Source: a virus
DNA length: 43,053 bases
Virus record (IMG/VR): IMGVR_UViG_3300036045_000027
Coordinates: 1 to 43,053 of that record
Strand: one strand, 5' to 3'
The notes under the pieces are model-generated. The model did no database searches. It was not told the DNA's origin and saw only the letters and a list, made by a program, of their open reading frames with translations. Position 1 is the first letter of the stretch, and each line of letters begins with the position of its first letter. Positions 6,504 through 14,203 of this stretch are shown here, one piece after another. The position numbers and the translations under genes are program-made.

Positions 6504-7445
6504 TCAGGCTCCTCTCACCATCGCATGAGGATCGCCTGTGACAGGAGACGGTACAGGAGGCGACGCCGACGCTGGTTTTCCTCGCGGGAACGTCACGAGC
6601 GTATGAGCCGGATCGCGTCTAGGTTTTCTCTGAGGCGGGTCTTGCTGGGTATCGGGTTTCCTCGGTGGAGCGTTTGAGAGATCGCGCCTAAGCCATTCGA
6701 GCAAATAATTTTGGGTCATAGTCTGGCGAGGATATTTCAGGCTGTGTCTCTCCTTGGCAGCGAAAACCTCAAGCGTGAGTGTCAGGTTACGGGCTTTGAG
6801 CGGTTCACTGTAAGTGCCGATGAGGTCAAGCAGAAAATCATCTGAGAAGCCGGTTATTTCGCGTAATCGCGTAAGCTCGGAAGACCCAACGACGCCGACG
6901 CTATCCGCAGAAACCTCTTTGCCCTCATCCACATGTGCCGTCTTCGTCGTCTTTTCTTTTCTGTTTTCTTCTTCTCTTTTCTCCTCTGTTTTTCTCTCTT
7001 CTTCTTCTTCTTCTCTATGCGTGACATCGCGTGACATCGCGTGACTTGGCGTGACATCGCGTGACACATCAGAAGATTCGTTTTGATCATCCCGTTCGCG
7101 GGCGCGTTGTGCCTGTTTTCGTACCCGTGTCGCCTCTGGAGTGTCAGACTGCTTTTCATAATGACGACTATCCCACTCCGTGAAATAGACGCTCCCATCT
7201 TCTTGTTGTGTCAGGATTTTTACCTTGAGCAACATGGCAATGGTTGACGTAAGAAGTGCCTCATCTCCATCAGAGACTTCGATGGCGAGAAGCCACATAT
7301 CGTCAATATTGACCATGCCGCGTTTGTCTTGTTCGCTCGCATAACACAGAAGATTGAAATAGACCCAAAACTGGTCTCGGCTGAGAAGCCGAAGGCGTCG
7401 ATCATTTCTATCACTGCTGAGCATTTTAAACCAATACATCTTCAT
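6504..7445 (-). CDS. Replication initiator / replisome organiser-like protein
   Basis: The 313-residue protein has an N-terminal winged-helix-like region (MYWFKMLSSDRNDRRLRLLS...), similar in style to phage replisome organisers. It is followed by a highly charged linker of Glu, Lys and Arg (about 130-165) and a C-terminal helical part with LREITGFSDDFLLDLIGTY. Its tail is proline-rich. Like lambda O and DnaD-type proteins, it would bind origin repeats and load the helicase encoded next. Five tandem 10-bp repeats and a polypyrimidine tract inside the gene support this. The start overlaps the preceding stop (ATGA). Residue similarity is only suggestive, so the role rests partly on position. Confidence 0.7.
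   Translation of the reverse strand: MKMYWFKMLSSDRNDRRLRLLSRDQFWVYFNLLCYASEQDKRGMVNIDDMWLLAIEVSDGDEALLTSTIAMLLKVKILTQQEDGSVYFTEWDSRHYEKQSDTPEATRVRKQAQRARERDDQNESSDVSRDVTPSHAMSRDVTHREEEEEERKTEEKREEENRKEKTTKTAHVDEGKEVSADSVGVVGSSELTRLREITGFSDDFLLDLIGTYSEPLKARNLTLTLEVFAAKERHSLKYPRQTMTQNYLLEWLRRDLSNAPPRKPDTQQDPPQRKPRRDPAHTLVTFPRGKPASASPPVPSPVTGDPHAMVRGA
6951..7068 (+). repeat. Tandem 10-bp repeats and polypyrimidine tract inside the initiator gene
   Basis: Positions 7019-7068 hold five consecutive copies of gcgtgacatc (copies 3 and 5 differ slightly). Next to them, 6951-7016 is almost pure pyrimidine on the plus strand, with only two G. Because 10 bp is not a multiple of three, the DNA period rather than the protein appears to be conserved. 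Repeats plus an easily unwound tract within an initiator gene is the lambda origin design, so this is the best candidate for the replication origin. Confidence 0.7.
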
Positions 7446-7642
7446 CCCACTGCCTCTTTATCTTTTAGCATCTGCATCAGCGCGAGTGCGCTCTTGCGAT
7501 TCAGTCCGGTCAAGGCTGCAACTCTGCGCAACCCTGTTCGCTTTCCTTGCGCTGCTCTGCGGGCCATAATTCCCGCGATCATGGCGTCCCTGCCGAGATA
7601 GGTGATGTCATCGCGTTCGCCGTAGGGGTTCTTCGGGGTCAT
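7442..7642 (-). CDS. Small HTH-like protein
   Basis: The 66-residue product ends in a helix-turn-helix-like stretch: LRRVAALTGLNRKSALALMQMLKDKEAV. Its basic content (KRTGLRR) fits DNA binding. The start at 7642 overlaps the preceding stop (ATGA) and its stop overlaps the initiator start, so it is translationally coupled on both sides. It may be a small regulator of replication or an initiator partner. No named family was recognised. Confidence 0.6.
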   Translation of the reverse strand: MTPKNPYGERDDITYLGRDAMIAGIMARRAAQGKRTGLRRVAALTGLNRKSALALMQMLKDKEAVG

Positions 7643-8067
7643 GCGGATAACCTCTGTTGATATGTGGAGTATTCGGCATCCAGTTCGTCCCTCCAGCGAG
7701 CTAGGAGACCGATAGCGGCCTCTGCCCACTGCGAACGCTCAATGGTGGATGGGTCGTATTCGTCGATGCGCTCGTGCCTACCGAGTCGAGTGAGGAGATC
7801 GCGGATCTCCATCCGTAGCGTGAGGATGGTAGCGATTTGGTCCTCTCGGATGGGGCTAGCATCCGTTGAGAACACGTGGGGCCGTTGTAATGCAACGCCC
7901 GTCCCCGCTTCCACCATGTCGATGAAAGCAAGGCGCAGGGTGTCATAAAACGAAATACAGGGTTTATCGTCGGCGGCGGTGAGTGGGCGTGACGACACAA
8001 GGGTCACGGTGAGTTTGAAAGGGAACCCGCCAGGATTAGGGAGATATTCGGTGATGGTATAAGTCAT
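7639..8067 (-). CDS. Conserved-looking hypothetical protein
   Basis: The 142-residue protein starts at ATG 8067 after GGAGG (six bases between), overlapping the stop of the C5-methyltransferase. An N-terminal beta-rich part (TYTITEYLPNPGGFPFKLTVTLVSS) is followed by mainly helical sequence and a Trp-containing C-terminus (WAEAAIGLLARWRDELD). There is no membrane segment or clear motif. Its location between a methyltransferase and replication genes suggests an early DNA-metabolism accessory, but that is only inference. Confidence 0.65.
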   Translation of the reverse strand: MTYTITEYLPNPGGFPFKLTVTLVSSRPLTAADDKPCISFYDTLRLAFIDMVEAGTGVALQRPHVFSTDASPIREDQIATILTLRMEIRDLLTRLGRHERIDEYDPSTIERSQWAEAAIGLLARWRDELDAEYSTYQQRLSA

Positions 8068-9068
8068 GCGACACCTCCCCATAATGAAACTGTCCATATT
8101 GACCGACTGGAGGTATCTGTCATGGCCTCCAAGAGGCTCTGGACGAACAGAGGCGGGACGGCATTTCCGATAAGCCTGATTGCGTGCTCTTTGACAGTTG
8201 GCAAGATGACCGTATCAGGGAAAGCCATAAGCCGGGCATAGAATGCGCCATCAGGACGAACCATTGTCTCTAGATCTAATGCGACCATCTTTGCTGAAGA
8301 TGCTGAGGCCACCACGCATGTTGCGGTTTGGTGGGCAGCACGAACAGTAATTCCGCGTTCTGGTCTGCCTTTGCCGTAGTTAAGTTGCCCGTCAATAAGC
8401 ATATATTTCGATGCTTGGGTGTTGATGAGGGCAGGAAGGCTTTTCACGCTATGCCAGCGCGAGCGTACCCACTCTGGCATCGAGCGTATTGGATACCCTG
8501 CTATTAAATCTTCCGTTGCCTCATACCAACTAACTTGGTTTGTCGGCTTTGGCCAGTGAAACCTGCCATCAAGCCGGGCAACAAGAATAAGCCGACGGCG
8601 CGACGATGGTACAGCATATCGTTCCATTTCCACTATCTTGGATTGCAGCGTATACCCGCAATTGAGGAGAGCAGCACAGATCGCCCCGTAGCTCGGATTG
8701 GCTTGATATTGCGGAACATTCTCCAAGATGACCATACTAGGAAGCCGCTGGAGGCCATCACGGAAATGGTATAGGACAGGGATGAATGCCTCACCCGCGC
8801 GAGCCACTGATTCATTCCGAGTACCGGTCGTCTTACTGATGCTGTCCTCGGTACAGGGAGGCGAGAGCCAAATCATATCGACTGGCTTATACCATTCCAG
8901 CGGAACGCGCCAGATATCGTCAGCATAGACATTGACGTGGGGATGATTGAGGCGATAGTAGTGAGCAGCGATATCGTCGCGCTCAACCGCCTGGACCGTG
9001 ATGTGCCCGGCAGCTTCAATACCGAAGCCGACGCCGCCGATGCCCGCAAAGAGTTCAAGTATACGCAT
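8064..9068 (-). CDS. C5-cytosine DNA methyltransferase (Dcm-like)
   Basis: The 334-residue protein shows the ordered C5-methyltransferase motifs: I LFAGIGGVGFGIEAAG (6-21), IV SPPC with catalytic Cys72, VI ILENV (114-118), VIII SSRRRL (155-160), and X IGNAVPP near the C-terminus. It methylates carbon 5 of cytosine. The usual GPPC of motif IV is SPPC here, which does not remove the nucleophile. With no restriction partner, it is probably an orphan enzyme that protects phage DNA. Together with the amino methyltransferase at 3825-4691 it gives two different modifications in one genome. Confidence 0.9.
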   Translation of the reverse strand: MRILELFAGIGGVGFGIEAAGHITVQAVERDDIAAHYYRLNHPHVNVYADDIWRVPLEWYKPVDMIWLSPPCTEDSISKTTGTRNESVARAGEAFIPVLYHFRDGLQRLPSMVILENVPQYQANPSYGAICAALLNCGYTLQSKIVEMERYAVPSSRRRLILVARLDGRFHWPKPTNQVSWYEATEDLIAGYPIRSMPEWVRSRWHSVKSLPALINTQASKYMLIDGQLNYGKGRPERGITVRAAHQTATCVVASASSAKMVALDLETMVRPDGAFYARLMAFPDTVILPTVKEHAIRLIGNAVPPLFVQSLLEAMTDTSSRSIWTVSLWGGVA

Positions 9069-9078
9069 TAGGGTACGT

Positions 9079-9317
9079 GGTGCAAATTTGGTGCAACAAG
9101 GGTGTTTTTCAGGAAATCCACAGCATCAATGAGATGCTGTAAAGCGAGATTAATTGTGTCTTGGGCATGTCTTGGAAAATGTGAGAAACGTAATGGGCAC
9201 TCGTGGTATCAGTTCCTCATCTTCCTCCACATGCTTGCTATGATAGGGCATTAATCCTCACTCGTGTTGCTTCCAATCTGACCACTCCCTCCTTTCTGGT
9301 GCATATTTTGGTGCAAC
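9079..9317. other. Candidate attP region of integrase 2
   Basis: Paired ggtgcaa motifs occur at 9079-9097 (ggtgcaaatttggtgcaac) and at 9299-9317 (ggtgcatattttggtgcaac); the second pair lies inside the 3' end of the integrase gene. Similar paired motifs close to the end of integrase genes commonly serve as arm-type sites. The 182-bp gap 9069-9250 has no gene and would hold the core crossover sequence, which I could not pick out. A small stem, cagcat/atgctg, is at about 9121-9138. Confidence 0.5.
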
Positions 9318-10438
9318 TCGTATTTGGGTTGAAATAGGCTCTCCATATGCTCTCGTGCGCTTTCGTGCATTTTGTTTGTGACATGGACATAGCGGCGCAA
9401 CGTGATCTCGACGTTTGCGTGCCCAAGGAGTTCTGATACCACCTTGATGTTGGCACCCCGCTCGATCATCAGCGTTGCGAACGTATGGCGCAGGTCATGA
9501 ATCCGAATATCTGGTAATCCCAGCCTGCGCAGGAGCCTATCGAATTGCCGATCAATTGTTGCTGCAACCAAGGGTATCCCGATTTCATTCGTAAAAACTA
9601 ATTCTAGCGGATTCTTCCATGCTTCACCGACCATTTCTTGGTCAGCCTGTTGAATCGCTTTCATCTGCGTGAGCGCGTCACGAGCGATGCTGTTCATAGG
9701 AAGAACCCGTCGCGCACGGCGCGTTTTCAACTGCTCTAGGGAGGCTTTCCCTTTTGCCGAATAGAGATTCTTTGCGACTCGTATCTGGCCTTTGTCAAAG
9801 TTGACCATCGGCCAGGTTAAGCCGCGTAGTTCTGATAGCCGCATGCCCGTCTGCAATGCCACAATGACAAAAATTCCGTAGCGGTTTTCCTGCGCGGCAT
9901 CAATAAGTCTTCGGCATTGCTCCTCGCTGAGCGTCTGAAATTCATGATCAATCATGCGTGGTTTCTGGACGGTATCGCACGGATTTTTTGCGATGTATTC
10001 CAGCGAGATCGCATACGCAAAAATGGCGCGAATCGTCTCATGGATATTGCGGACATAATTAGGATGCAATGTCTCTAGCAATGTCACGATTTGACGTTGG
10101 ATATGCATGGGTTTAATGTCTTGCACGGCCATATTGTGAAGATCCTCGCCAATACGAAGACGGACAATCACGTCCAGATTCCGCAAGGTATTGGGTTGTA
10201 GCGGCTTCTGGCTTTTCAGCCAATCCGCTGCAAGGGATCGCAGTGTGGGGCTTTGGGGGGCTGTGTGTACGCCGTCGCGGACCTCGCGCTGGCGTTCTTG
10301 GAGCCATGCACGCGCCTCAGCCTTTTTCTCGTAGCGAGGAGACGTGACGCGCTTCCCATTAATGATGATTCGCCCTCGCCACTTGCCCGTCGCCTCTTCT
10401 TGCCAAACACTCCCACCGATGGCTTTGAGCGTTGTCAT
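9251..10438 (-). CDS. int: Tyrosine recombinase 2, phage integrase
   Basis: The 395-residue protein has an N-terminal arm-binding domain (about 1-60, IGGSVWQEEATGKWRGRI), a SAM-like core-binding domain (65-155) and a catalytic domain with Arg200, Lys238, His314, Arg317 (IHDLRHTFAT), His340 (LLGHAN) and Tyr350. This is the classical prophage/ICE integrase layout. The excisionase gene upstream overlaps it by 4 bp, and repeated ggtgcaa motifs sit at its 3' end, so this is probably the chromosomal integrase. It is unrelated in domain plan to recombinase 1. Confidence 0.93.
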   Translation of the reverse strand: MTTLKAIGGSVWQEEATGKWRGRIIINGKRVTSPRYEKKAEARAWLQERQREVRDGVHTAPQSPTLRSLAADWLKSQKPLQPNTLRNLDVIVRLRIGEDLHNMAVQDIKPMHIQRQIVTLLETLHPNYVRNIHETIRAIFAYAISLEYIAKNPCDTVQKPRMIDHEFQTLSEEQCRRLIDAAQENRYGIFVIVALQTGMRLSELRGLTWPMVNFDKGQIRVAKNLYSAKGKASLEQLKTRRARRVLPMNSIARDALTQMKAIQQADQEMVGEAWKNPLELVFTNEIGIPLVAATIDRQFDRLLRRLGLPDIRIHDLRHTFATLMIERGANIKVVSELLGHANVEITLRRYVHVTNKMHESAREHMESLFQPKYELHQNMHQKGGSGQIGSNTSED

Positions 10439-10656
10439 GACGCCTCTCCCATCTGTCGGATGAGATAATCCTCAATCGCTTTGCGAGGGATGAGGCGGCG
10501 TCGCCCCATTTTGAATGAATAGAGTTTATTTCCCGTTGTTTTTTTGCTCAGTATGGTACGAAATAGGGTGGTGGTGCTGACACCAAGGACAGCGGCAGCC
10601 TCGTCGATAGAATAGCATTGTTTGTTTTCTATGCCGAGCGATATTTTCTTCCCCAT
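10435..10656 (-). CDS. xis: Excisionase-like HTH protein
   Basis: The 73-residue protein carries a MerR/excisionase-type helix-turn-helix (YSIDEAAAVLGVSTTTLFRTI, residues 15-35) followed by the wing SFKMGRRRLIPRKAIEDYL. Such proteins bend attP or attL/R DNA and set integrase direction. The gene is 4 bp overlapped with integrase 2, supporting a coupled int-xis pair. A role as transcription regulator is possible but less likely. Confidence 0.8.
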   Translation of the reverse strand: MGKKISLGIENKQCYSIDEAAAVLGVSTTTLFRTILSKKTTGNKLYSFKMGRRRLIPRKAIEDYLIRQMGEAS

Positions 10657-10859
10657 CAGAATCGTCTCCTATCCCAACTCGCCTCATGGGTTGCCAATAT
10701 GCGGTCGTATTCGTTGGTCTGCCATTGCTGATAGAGAGCAATGGCAAGGCTCAGCGCGACCACCACAAGCAGGACGATGGCCGCCTCACGAGGCGCGTAG
10801 AGCACGACCGCTGCGAGCACGGTCATCGCGCCAATAGCAGAGGAGAGGAACAGCATCAT
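10656..10859 (-). CDS. Small membrane protein
   Basis: The 67-residue product has two hydrophobic segments, about residues 3-22 (LFLSSAIGAMTVLAAVVLY) and 26-42 (AAIVLLVVVALSLAIAL), then a charged tail ending DRRRF. It overlaps its neighbours by 1-4 bp. Position and size suggest an early inner-membrane peptide; the function is not recognised. Confidence 0.6.
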   Translation of the reverse strand: MMLFLSSAIGAMTVLAAVVLYAPREAAIVLLVVVALSLAIALYQQWQTNEYDRILATHEASWDRRRF

Positions 10860-11428
10860 GCCGCCACCTCCTCATCCTCTTGGAGCAGGGTCAGATGGAA
10901 ATGGAAAAAAGGGGCCTCTTGCGTTGCGAGGCGCGTTGCGCCAATGGAAGCGATGTTGAGGATATTGATAGAGAGATCCACTGCAAGGAAGCGACAGAGC
11001 ATCTCATTGAGCGACGCGACACCAATATATCGTTCGTATTGGCCAGGGACAAAATAGGTCGCCCGAAGCCGTAGAAGCTTGGCGTTTTGCCGGGCAACTA
11101 AGAGACGGTCATCATGCCGATGATAGCGGTCTTCGTCACGACAGGCATGGCGCATCTTATGCAGCCAGGCGTTCAGATCCTCTTGCTTCCACTGTCCAAG
11201 AAGCCGATTGAGCGATGTTCCCGCCTTGACGATGGGGCAAGGAAGATGATGCCCAAAAGCAAGGCACGCGCGCGTACTCGTCTCCACTGCCTCATCTGCG
11301 GCTTTCTTTACCGCGTCTTTGATGCGTTGCGGAAGCGGTGGCGGCGTCTCACGAGCGGGTGTAGGAGCGTCAAGGTGTCGAGTAATATTGGCGAGAAAGT
11401 CCAAGTCTTCGGGTCGTAAATTATCCAT
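10856..11428 (-). CDS. Hypothetical early protein
   Basis: The 190-residue protein is mostly helical. It contains CLAFGHHLPCPIVKAG (about 55-70), WLHKMRHACRDEDRYHRHDD (about 88-107) and a C-terminal part with FFHFHLTLLQEDEE. Clustered His and Cys could bind metal, but no known site is recognisable. It follows the 159-residue gene with no gap and overlaps the membrane peptide downstream, so it is a firm operon member. Confidence 0.65.
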   Translation of the reverse strand: MDNLRPEDLDFLANITRHLDAPTPARETPPPLPQRIKDAVKKAADEAVETSTRACLAFGHHLPCPIVKAGTSLNRLLGQWKQEDLNAWLHKMRHACRDEDRYHRHDDRLLVARQNAKLLRLRATYFVPGQYERYIGVASLNEMLCRFLAVDLSINILNIASIGATRLATQEAPFFHFHLTLLQEDEEVAA

Positions 11429-11908
11429 TTAATCCTCCTCAGCGCGGGTGGTGTACATCGGCAGTCGAACACGGGGGAAGAAGGCGAGAATACGGTTGCG
11501 CATCGACGAGGATGGCACCCGACGAAGACGAGCATAATCGTCGATGGTTTTTGATGAGCAATCTGCAAGTATTGCAATTTTGGTACAGCCTTTATCTTTG
11601 ACGCCTTTCCCAAGCTCCATGCAGAGTTCATGGAGCGTCGGGCCGCGTTCATCGGTCTTTTCTTCCCAAGCAATCTCTCGCGTCGGCTTCGGCGGCATTG
11701 CGAGTATCGGCGCGGGTGGCAGTGTTTGGTAGGTCTGAACCGTCCGAACCGCCCGTCGCGGTTTTGGGGCAGCGAACGGGTCAGATGAGAGGATTGGCCA
11801 TCGCCGACCGAGATATTCGCCACGCACACGGTCTTGAAGGTCGCGGGAATAGGCGAGCCAAGCATCATAGTCGGGCTGACCCGGATAGGTTTCAGGAAAA
11901 GCGTTCAT
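11429..11908 (-). CDS. Hypothetical protein with C-terminal HTH-like segment
   Basis: The 159-residue protein has an N-terminal part with WLAYSRDLQDRVRGEYLGRRWP, a proline-rich linker (about 65-85) and a C-terminal segment KIAILADCSSKTIDDYARLRRVP that has the spacing of a helix-turn-helix. It may bind DNA. Its start overlaps the stop of the annealing-protein gene. The family is not recognised. Confidence 0.6.
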   Translation of the reverse strand: MNAFPETYPGQPDYDAWLAYSRDLQDRVRGEYLGRRWPILSSDPFAAPKPRRAVRTVQTYQTLPPAPILAMPPKPTREIAWEEKTDERGPTLHELCMELGKGVKDKGCTKIAILADCSSKTIDDYARLRRVPSSSMRNRILAFFPRVRLPMYTTRAEED

Positions 11909-12633
11909 CGGCGTTCTCCTGATGCGCTCGCATTTCGCTGTTCGCTATAGGCGTGGGAGAGTTCAGTGAGCAGTTCGCGGGCAGCAGCAAAGGTGAGTGT
12001 CGCAAGGTCAGGCTCGGTGCGATTCAACGCAAGGCACAGTTTACGAATGCTGGTGATCTGGCGATCCGTCGCCATCGCCTCACCATTCTGAGGCTGTGTT
12101 GGTCGCTGCTGGACGGGCTGCTGCGTCGCTGATTGTGCAGGTCGCTGAGGCTGTGGTGCCCTCTGGGTTTGCGCTGGACGCTCCACCGGTGCATCGACGG
12201 GGCGTTCTTCTCCCTCGTCAAGCTCGATGGCCTGAGCGGTCCCATAACCGAGGATAGCGAGCGCACGCCCGACGCTCTTAGTGCTCGCCTTCTCGATGAA
12301 ATCGCCGAAGTCCGCTGCGCTCTCAGACCCGTACATGGTCACTTCATTGCCGAGGACATCACGGATATACGTCTTGAAGTGCGCCCACCCTTGCTGACGG
12401 TCGATCTCGACGATCTCGGTCTGGATGGTATAGGGGACTTTGGCGATCCCTGAGACGATCATCGCCCGTTGATCGCGGATGAACCAGACAGTACGCTGTT
12501 GGACGTTGAGGTAGTCGGCGGGGACCTTTTTACTGGTTTTGCGGTCATATCTGTCTATCTGCATGAAATGGTCAGATGGGTTATATTCGCCTGCCGTCCA
12601 GTCGGCGGGGTATCCGTTTGTCGGCGTCGTCAT
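11905..12633 (-). CDS. Probable ssDNA-annealing recombination protein (ERF/Rad52-like)
   Basis: The 242-residue protein has a core with WAHFKTYIRDVLGNEVTMYGSE and IEKASTKSVGRALAILGYGT (about 112-131). That last segment resembles the (E)KAxTxAxGRALxxxGYG motif found in phage ERF/Rad52-type single-strand annealing proteins. A Gln/Pro linker follows (about 150-185), then a small helical C-terminal domain (MATDRQITSIRKLCLAL). It would anneal complementary strands during replication or recombination. No exonuclease partner is recognised nearby. The call rests on one motif region and on context. Confidence 0.6.
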   Translation of the reverse strand: MTTPTNGYPADWTAGEYNPSDHFMQIDRYDRKTSKKVPADYLNVQQRTVWFIRDQRAMIVSGIAKVPYTIQTEIVEIDRQQGWAHFKTYIRDVLGNEVTMYGSESAADFGDFIEKASTKSVGRALAILGYGTAQAIELDEGEERPVDAPVERPAQTQRAPQPQRPAQSATQQPVQQRPTQPQNGEAMATDRQITSIRKLCLALNRTEPDLATLTFAAARELLTELSHAYSEQRNASASGERR

Positions 12634-13004
12634 GCCCCCACCTCCTCATCGGCATAGTACGTGTGCGCGGCTTCCTCTTCCATCGACCGCCAGCGTCGGC
12701 GTTGCGCTGCGTACCATCGCTCGTCTTGGAACGCTCGGATCGCCTTGGTCACGTCCGCCGCCGCCGCCGCAAGCTTATGCCCGCACTCACCGCGATGTCC
12801 TGGACAGTTACAAGCGTATCGGAATGGAGCGGATCGGGCATCGATGGTGACGCTGTACGTCACACGGTCGTGTGTCCGGCTCGGTGACGCAGCGACGAAG
12901 ATGTTCGGGTCGCGGTCAGACAAGGTGACAGATGTGATGGTGGCCGCCTCTCTGATGAGGCTACGGCGCGTTTTCTGTGATGTGGTAGAATACCTGAGGG
13001 CCAT
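12630..13004 (-). CDS. SWIM zinc-finger protein
   Basis: The 124-residue protein contains CxCx6CxH: Cys65, Cys67, Cys74 and His76 in YACNCPGHRGECGHKLA, the SWIM signature. It is preceded by beta strands (ITSVTLSDRDPNIFVAAS...VTYSVTID), the usual build of this domain. SWIM domains bind DNA or protein partners. It is the second gene in the early operon, just after the Cro-like regulator, and before the annealing protein, so a recombination-related role is plausible. Confidence 0.75.
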   Translation of the reverse strand: MALRYSTTSQKTRRSLIREAATITSVTLSDRDPNIFVAASPSRTHDRVTYSVTIDARSAPFRYACNCPGHRGECGHKLAAAAADVTKAIRAFQDERWYAAQRRRWRSMEEEAAHTYYADEEVGA

Positions 13005-13018
13005 ATATCGACCTCTTT

Positions 13019-13047
13019 CTTCGCTCAGTTGGGCTGGGCGATTTTTT
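13019..13047 (+). terminator. Possible plus-strand terminator
   Basis: TCGCTCA pairs with TGGGCGA (one T-G pair) around a GTTGGGC loop, followed by seven T on the plus strand. No plus-strand gene ends here; it would stop antisense transcription entering the switch region. It may be fortuitous. Confidence 0.35.
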
Positions 13048-13274
13048 TATGCAGCAGACTCGCGCTGCTTAGCTTCTTCCTGCTCTAGAACCTCAATAAT
13101 GCGTTGATTAATGAGCCGATGCACAAATTTTCTCTTCCCCTTCTCATACAGGTTTATTGTTTCATTCGTGCATCCAACGAGTTGAGCCAACCTTACCTGC
13201 GTAAGATTCAATGCAAGGCGTCTCGCTCTCAGTTCATAGGAGGAAATTAATTTGATTTCATGTACTTCACTCAT
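13047..13274 (-). CDS. Cro/CI-type XRE regulator
   Basis: The 75-residue protein has a classic XRE helix-turn-helix: LRARRLALNLTQVRLAQLVGCTNETINLYEKGKR split over residues 13-46. The start at 13274 is fixed by GGAGG seven bases upstream; a longer frame has no SD. It is the first gene of the long minus-strand early operon and divergent from the HTH gene at 13465, so it probably acts as Cro or an early repressor at the shared intergenic operators. Confidence 0.82.
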   Translation of the reverse strand: MSEVHEIKLISSYELRARRLALNLTQVRLAQLVGCTNETINLYEKGKRKFVHRLINQRIIEVLEQEEAKQRESAA

Positions 13275-13297
13275 AGTGTTTACCTCCAACGATCTCA

Positions 13298-13326
13298 AGT
13301 TTATCATTTTATCTGTTAAAAGTCAA
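13298..13326 (-). promoter_or_regulatory. Promoter of the early (minus) operon
   Basis: On the minus strand TTGACT (13326-13321) and TAAACT (13303-13298) are spaced by 17 bp, upstream of the XRE gene. Five of six and four of six positions match consensus. It should drive the early operon down to about 3074. Confidence 0.65.
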
Positions 13327-13385
13327 TACTTATTATGAACATATGAAAATTCCAGGCGTGACTATACTTTGTAGGATTTTTGGGC

Positions 13386-13422
13386 TATAATAGAAGTGCT
13401 GTAATGTTGACCAAAAGGTCAA
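13386..13422 (+). promoter_or_regulatory. -10 box and palindromic operator of the plus regulator
   Basis: A perfect TATAAT is at 13386-13391 without a convincing -35 box. Downstream, at 13407-13422, TTGACC-AAAA-GGTCAA forms a perfect inverted repeat, about 45 bp before the ATG of the regulator at 13465. A protein bound here would block early elongation or initiation. Confidence 0.5.
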
Positions 13423-13464
13423 ACAGGTATAACCTAAATGTAGACCATTGGGAGAGGGATTGAA

Positions 13465-14028
13465 ATGCCACGCACACCGCTGAAGCCGTCAACGGAATAC
13501 CCGCCATTTGCGGAACTATTGGTACAGTTCATGTATACCCGCAACCCTCCCATGAACATTACTGGGCTGGCAAGGTTGATTGATGTCTCGAAGGCGACGA
13601 TTATTAACTGGTTGCGTGAATCTGCTTACCCTCAGCCGCAAATGCTCAAATTGATTGAGGAAAAAACCGGAATTTCTGAAATGGAGTTGAGGATTGCCAT
13701 TGATAAAAGCAAGAACCTGAAATTTTTCCAGACGTTTGAGGAACTCTACCGCTATGCGCAGGAGCATATCCACACGTGGAATATGCCAGAAGAGGATGAG
13801 CAACTGATGCTTGCCCTTCTTGCGCAAACCGTCACAGAAAATTGGAAATCCACTCGTAGCGGATGGAAACGCCTTTGTACGTATGTGCTAGAAGAAGACA
13901 TCTCTCAATTTGAGAAATGTCTTCAAATCTCGTTTCTTATGCAAGCCTATCTCGCCGACCCCGTACGTGATACTGATTTTTCGTCCTTACGGCATTTGGC
14001 TGTCCGCACACCAACTCAGCCTGAATGA
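13465..14028 (+). CDS. HTH transcription regulator (lysogeny control candidate)
   Basis: The 187-residue protein has an N-terminal helix-turn-helix (ITGLARLIDVSKATIINWLRES, about 32-53) followed by a helical domain, TGISEMELRIAI and a long C-terminal helical region (about 85-165) that could mediate oligomerisation. It is transcribed divergently from the small XRE gene, the typical CI/Cro pairing, and so may be the lysogenic repressor. No self-cleavage (LexA-like Ser-Lys) motif was found. GGGAGAGGG precedes the ATG. Its 3' end overlaps a convergent small gene. Confidence 0.75.
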   Translation: MPRTPLKPSTEYPPFAELLVQFMYTRNPPMNITGLARLIDVSKATIINWLRESAYPQPQMLKLIEEKTGISEMELRIAIDKSKNLKFFQTFEELYRYAQEHIHTWNMPEEDEQLMLALLAQTVTENWKSTRSGWKRLCTYVLEEDISQFEKCLQISFLMQAYLADPVRDTDFSSLRHLAVRTPTQPE

Positions 14029-14203
14029 ACGGATGCCCTTTCCAAGCACTTTGTGATAGATGTGTACCGACTCTATCTGCAACAAGCAAGAAAAAGCTTT
14101 CTTTATCTTCATGACGCATACGCTCAAGAAGCTTGGTGTACCACAAAGGGTCTGGGCTGAGAGTTTGGAAGCGTTTCTGTGCTAATGGGTGGGTAGGGTT
14201 CAT
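13937..14203 (-). CDS. Small unknown protein convergent with the regulator
   Basis: The 88-residue frame starts at ATG 14203 with GAGGAG six bases upstream, a strong site. The first ~58 residues (NPTHPLAQKRFQTL...KLLERMRHEDKESFFLLV) look protein-like; the last ~30 lie antisense to the end of the HTH gene. No family was recognised. The overlapping convergent arrangement could let either gene silence the other. Confidence 0.5.
   Translation of the reverse strand: MNPTHPLAQKRFQTLSPDPLWYTKLLERMRHEDKESFFLLVADRVGTHLSQSAWKGHPFIQAELVCGQPNAVRTKNQYHVRGRRDRLA

Noticed and set aside
7581-7592. 12-nt identity (atggcgtccctg) to the CRISPR spacer, a possible self-target
   Set aside because: Only 12 of 38 nt match with no extension at either side. 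A match of this length is not very unlikely by chance in 43 kb on both strands.
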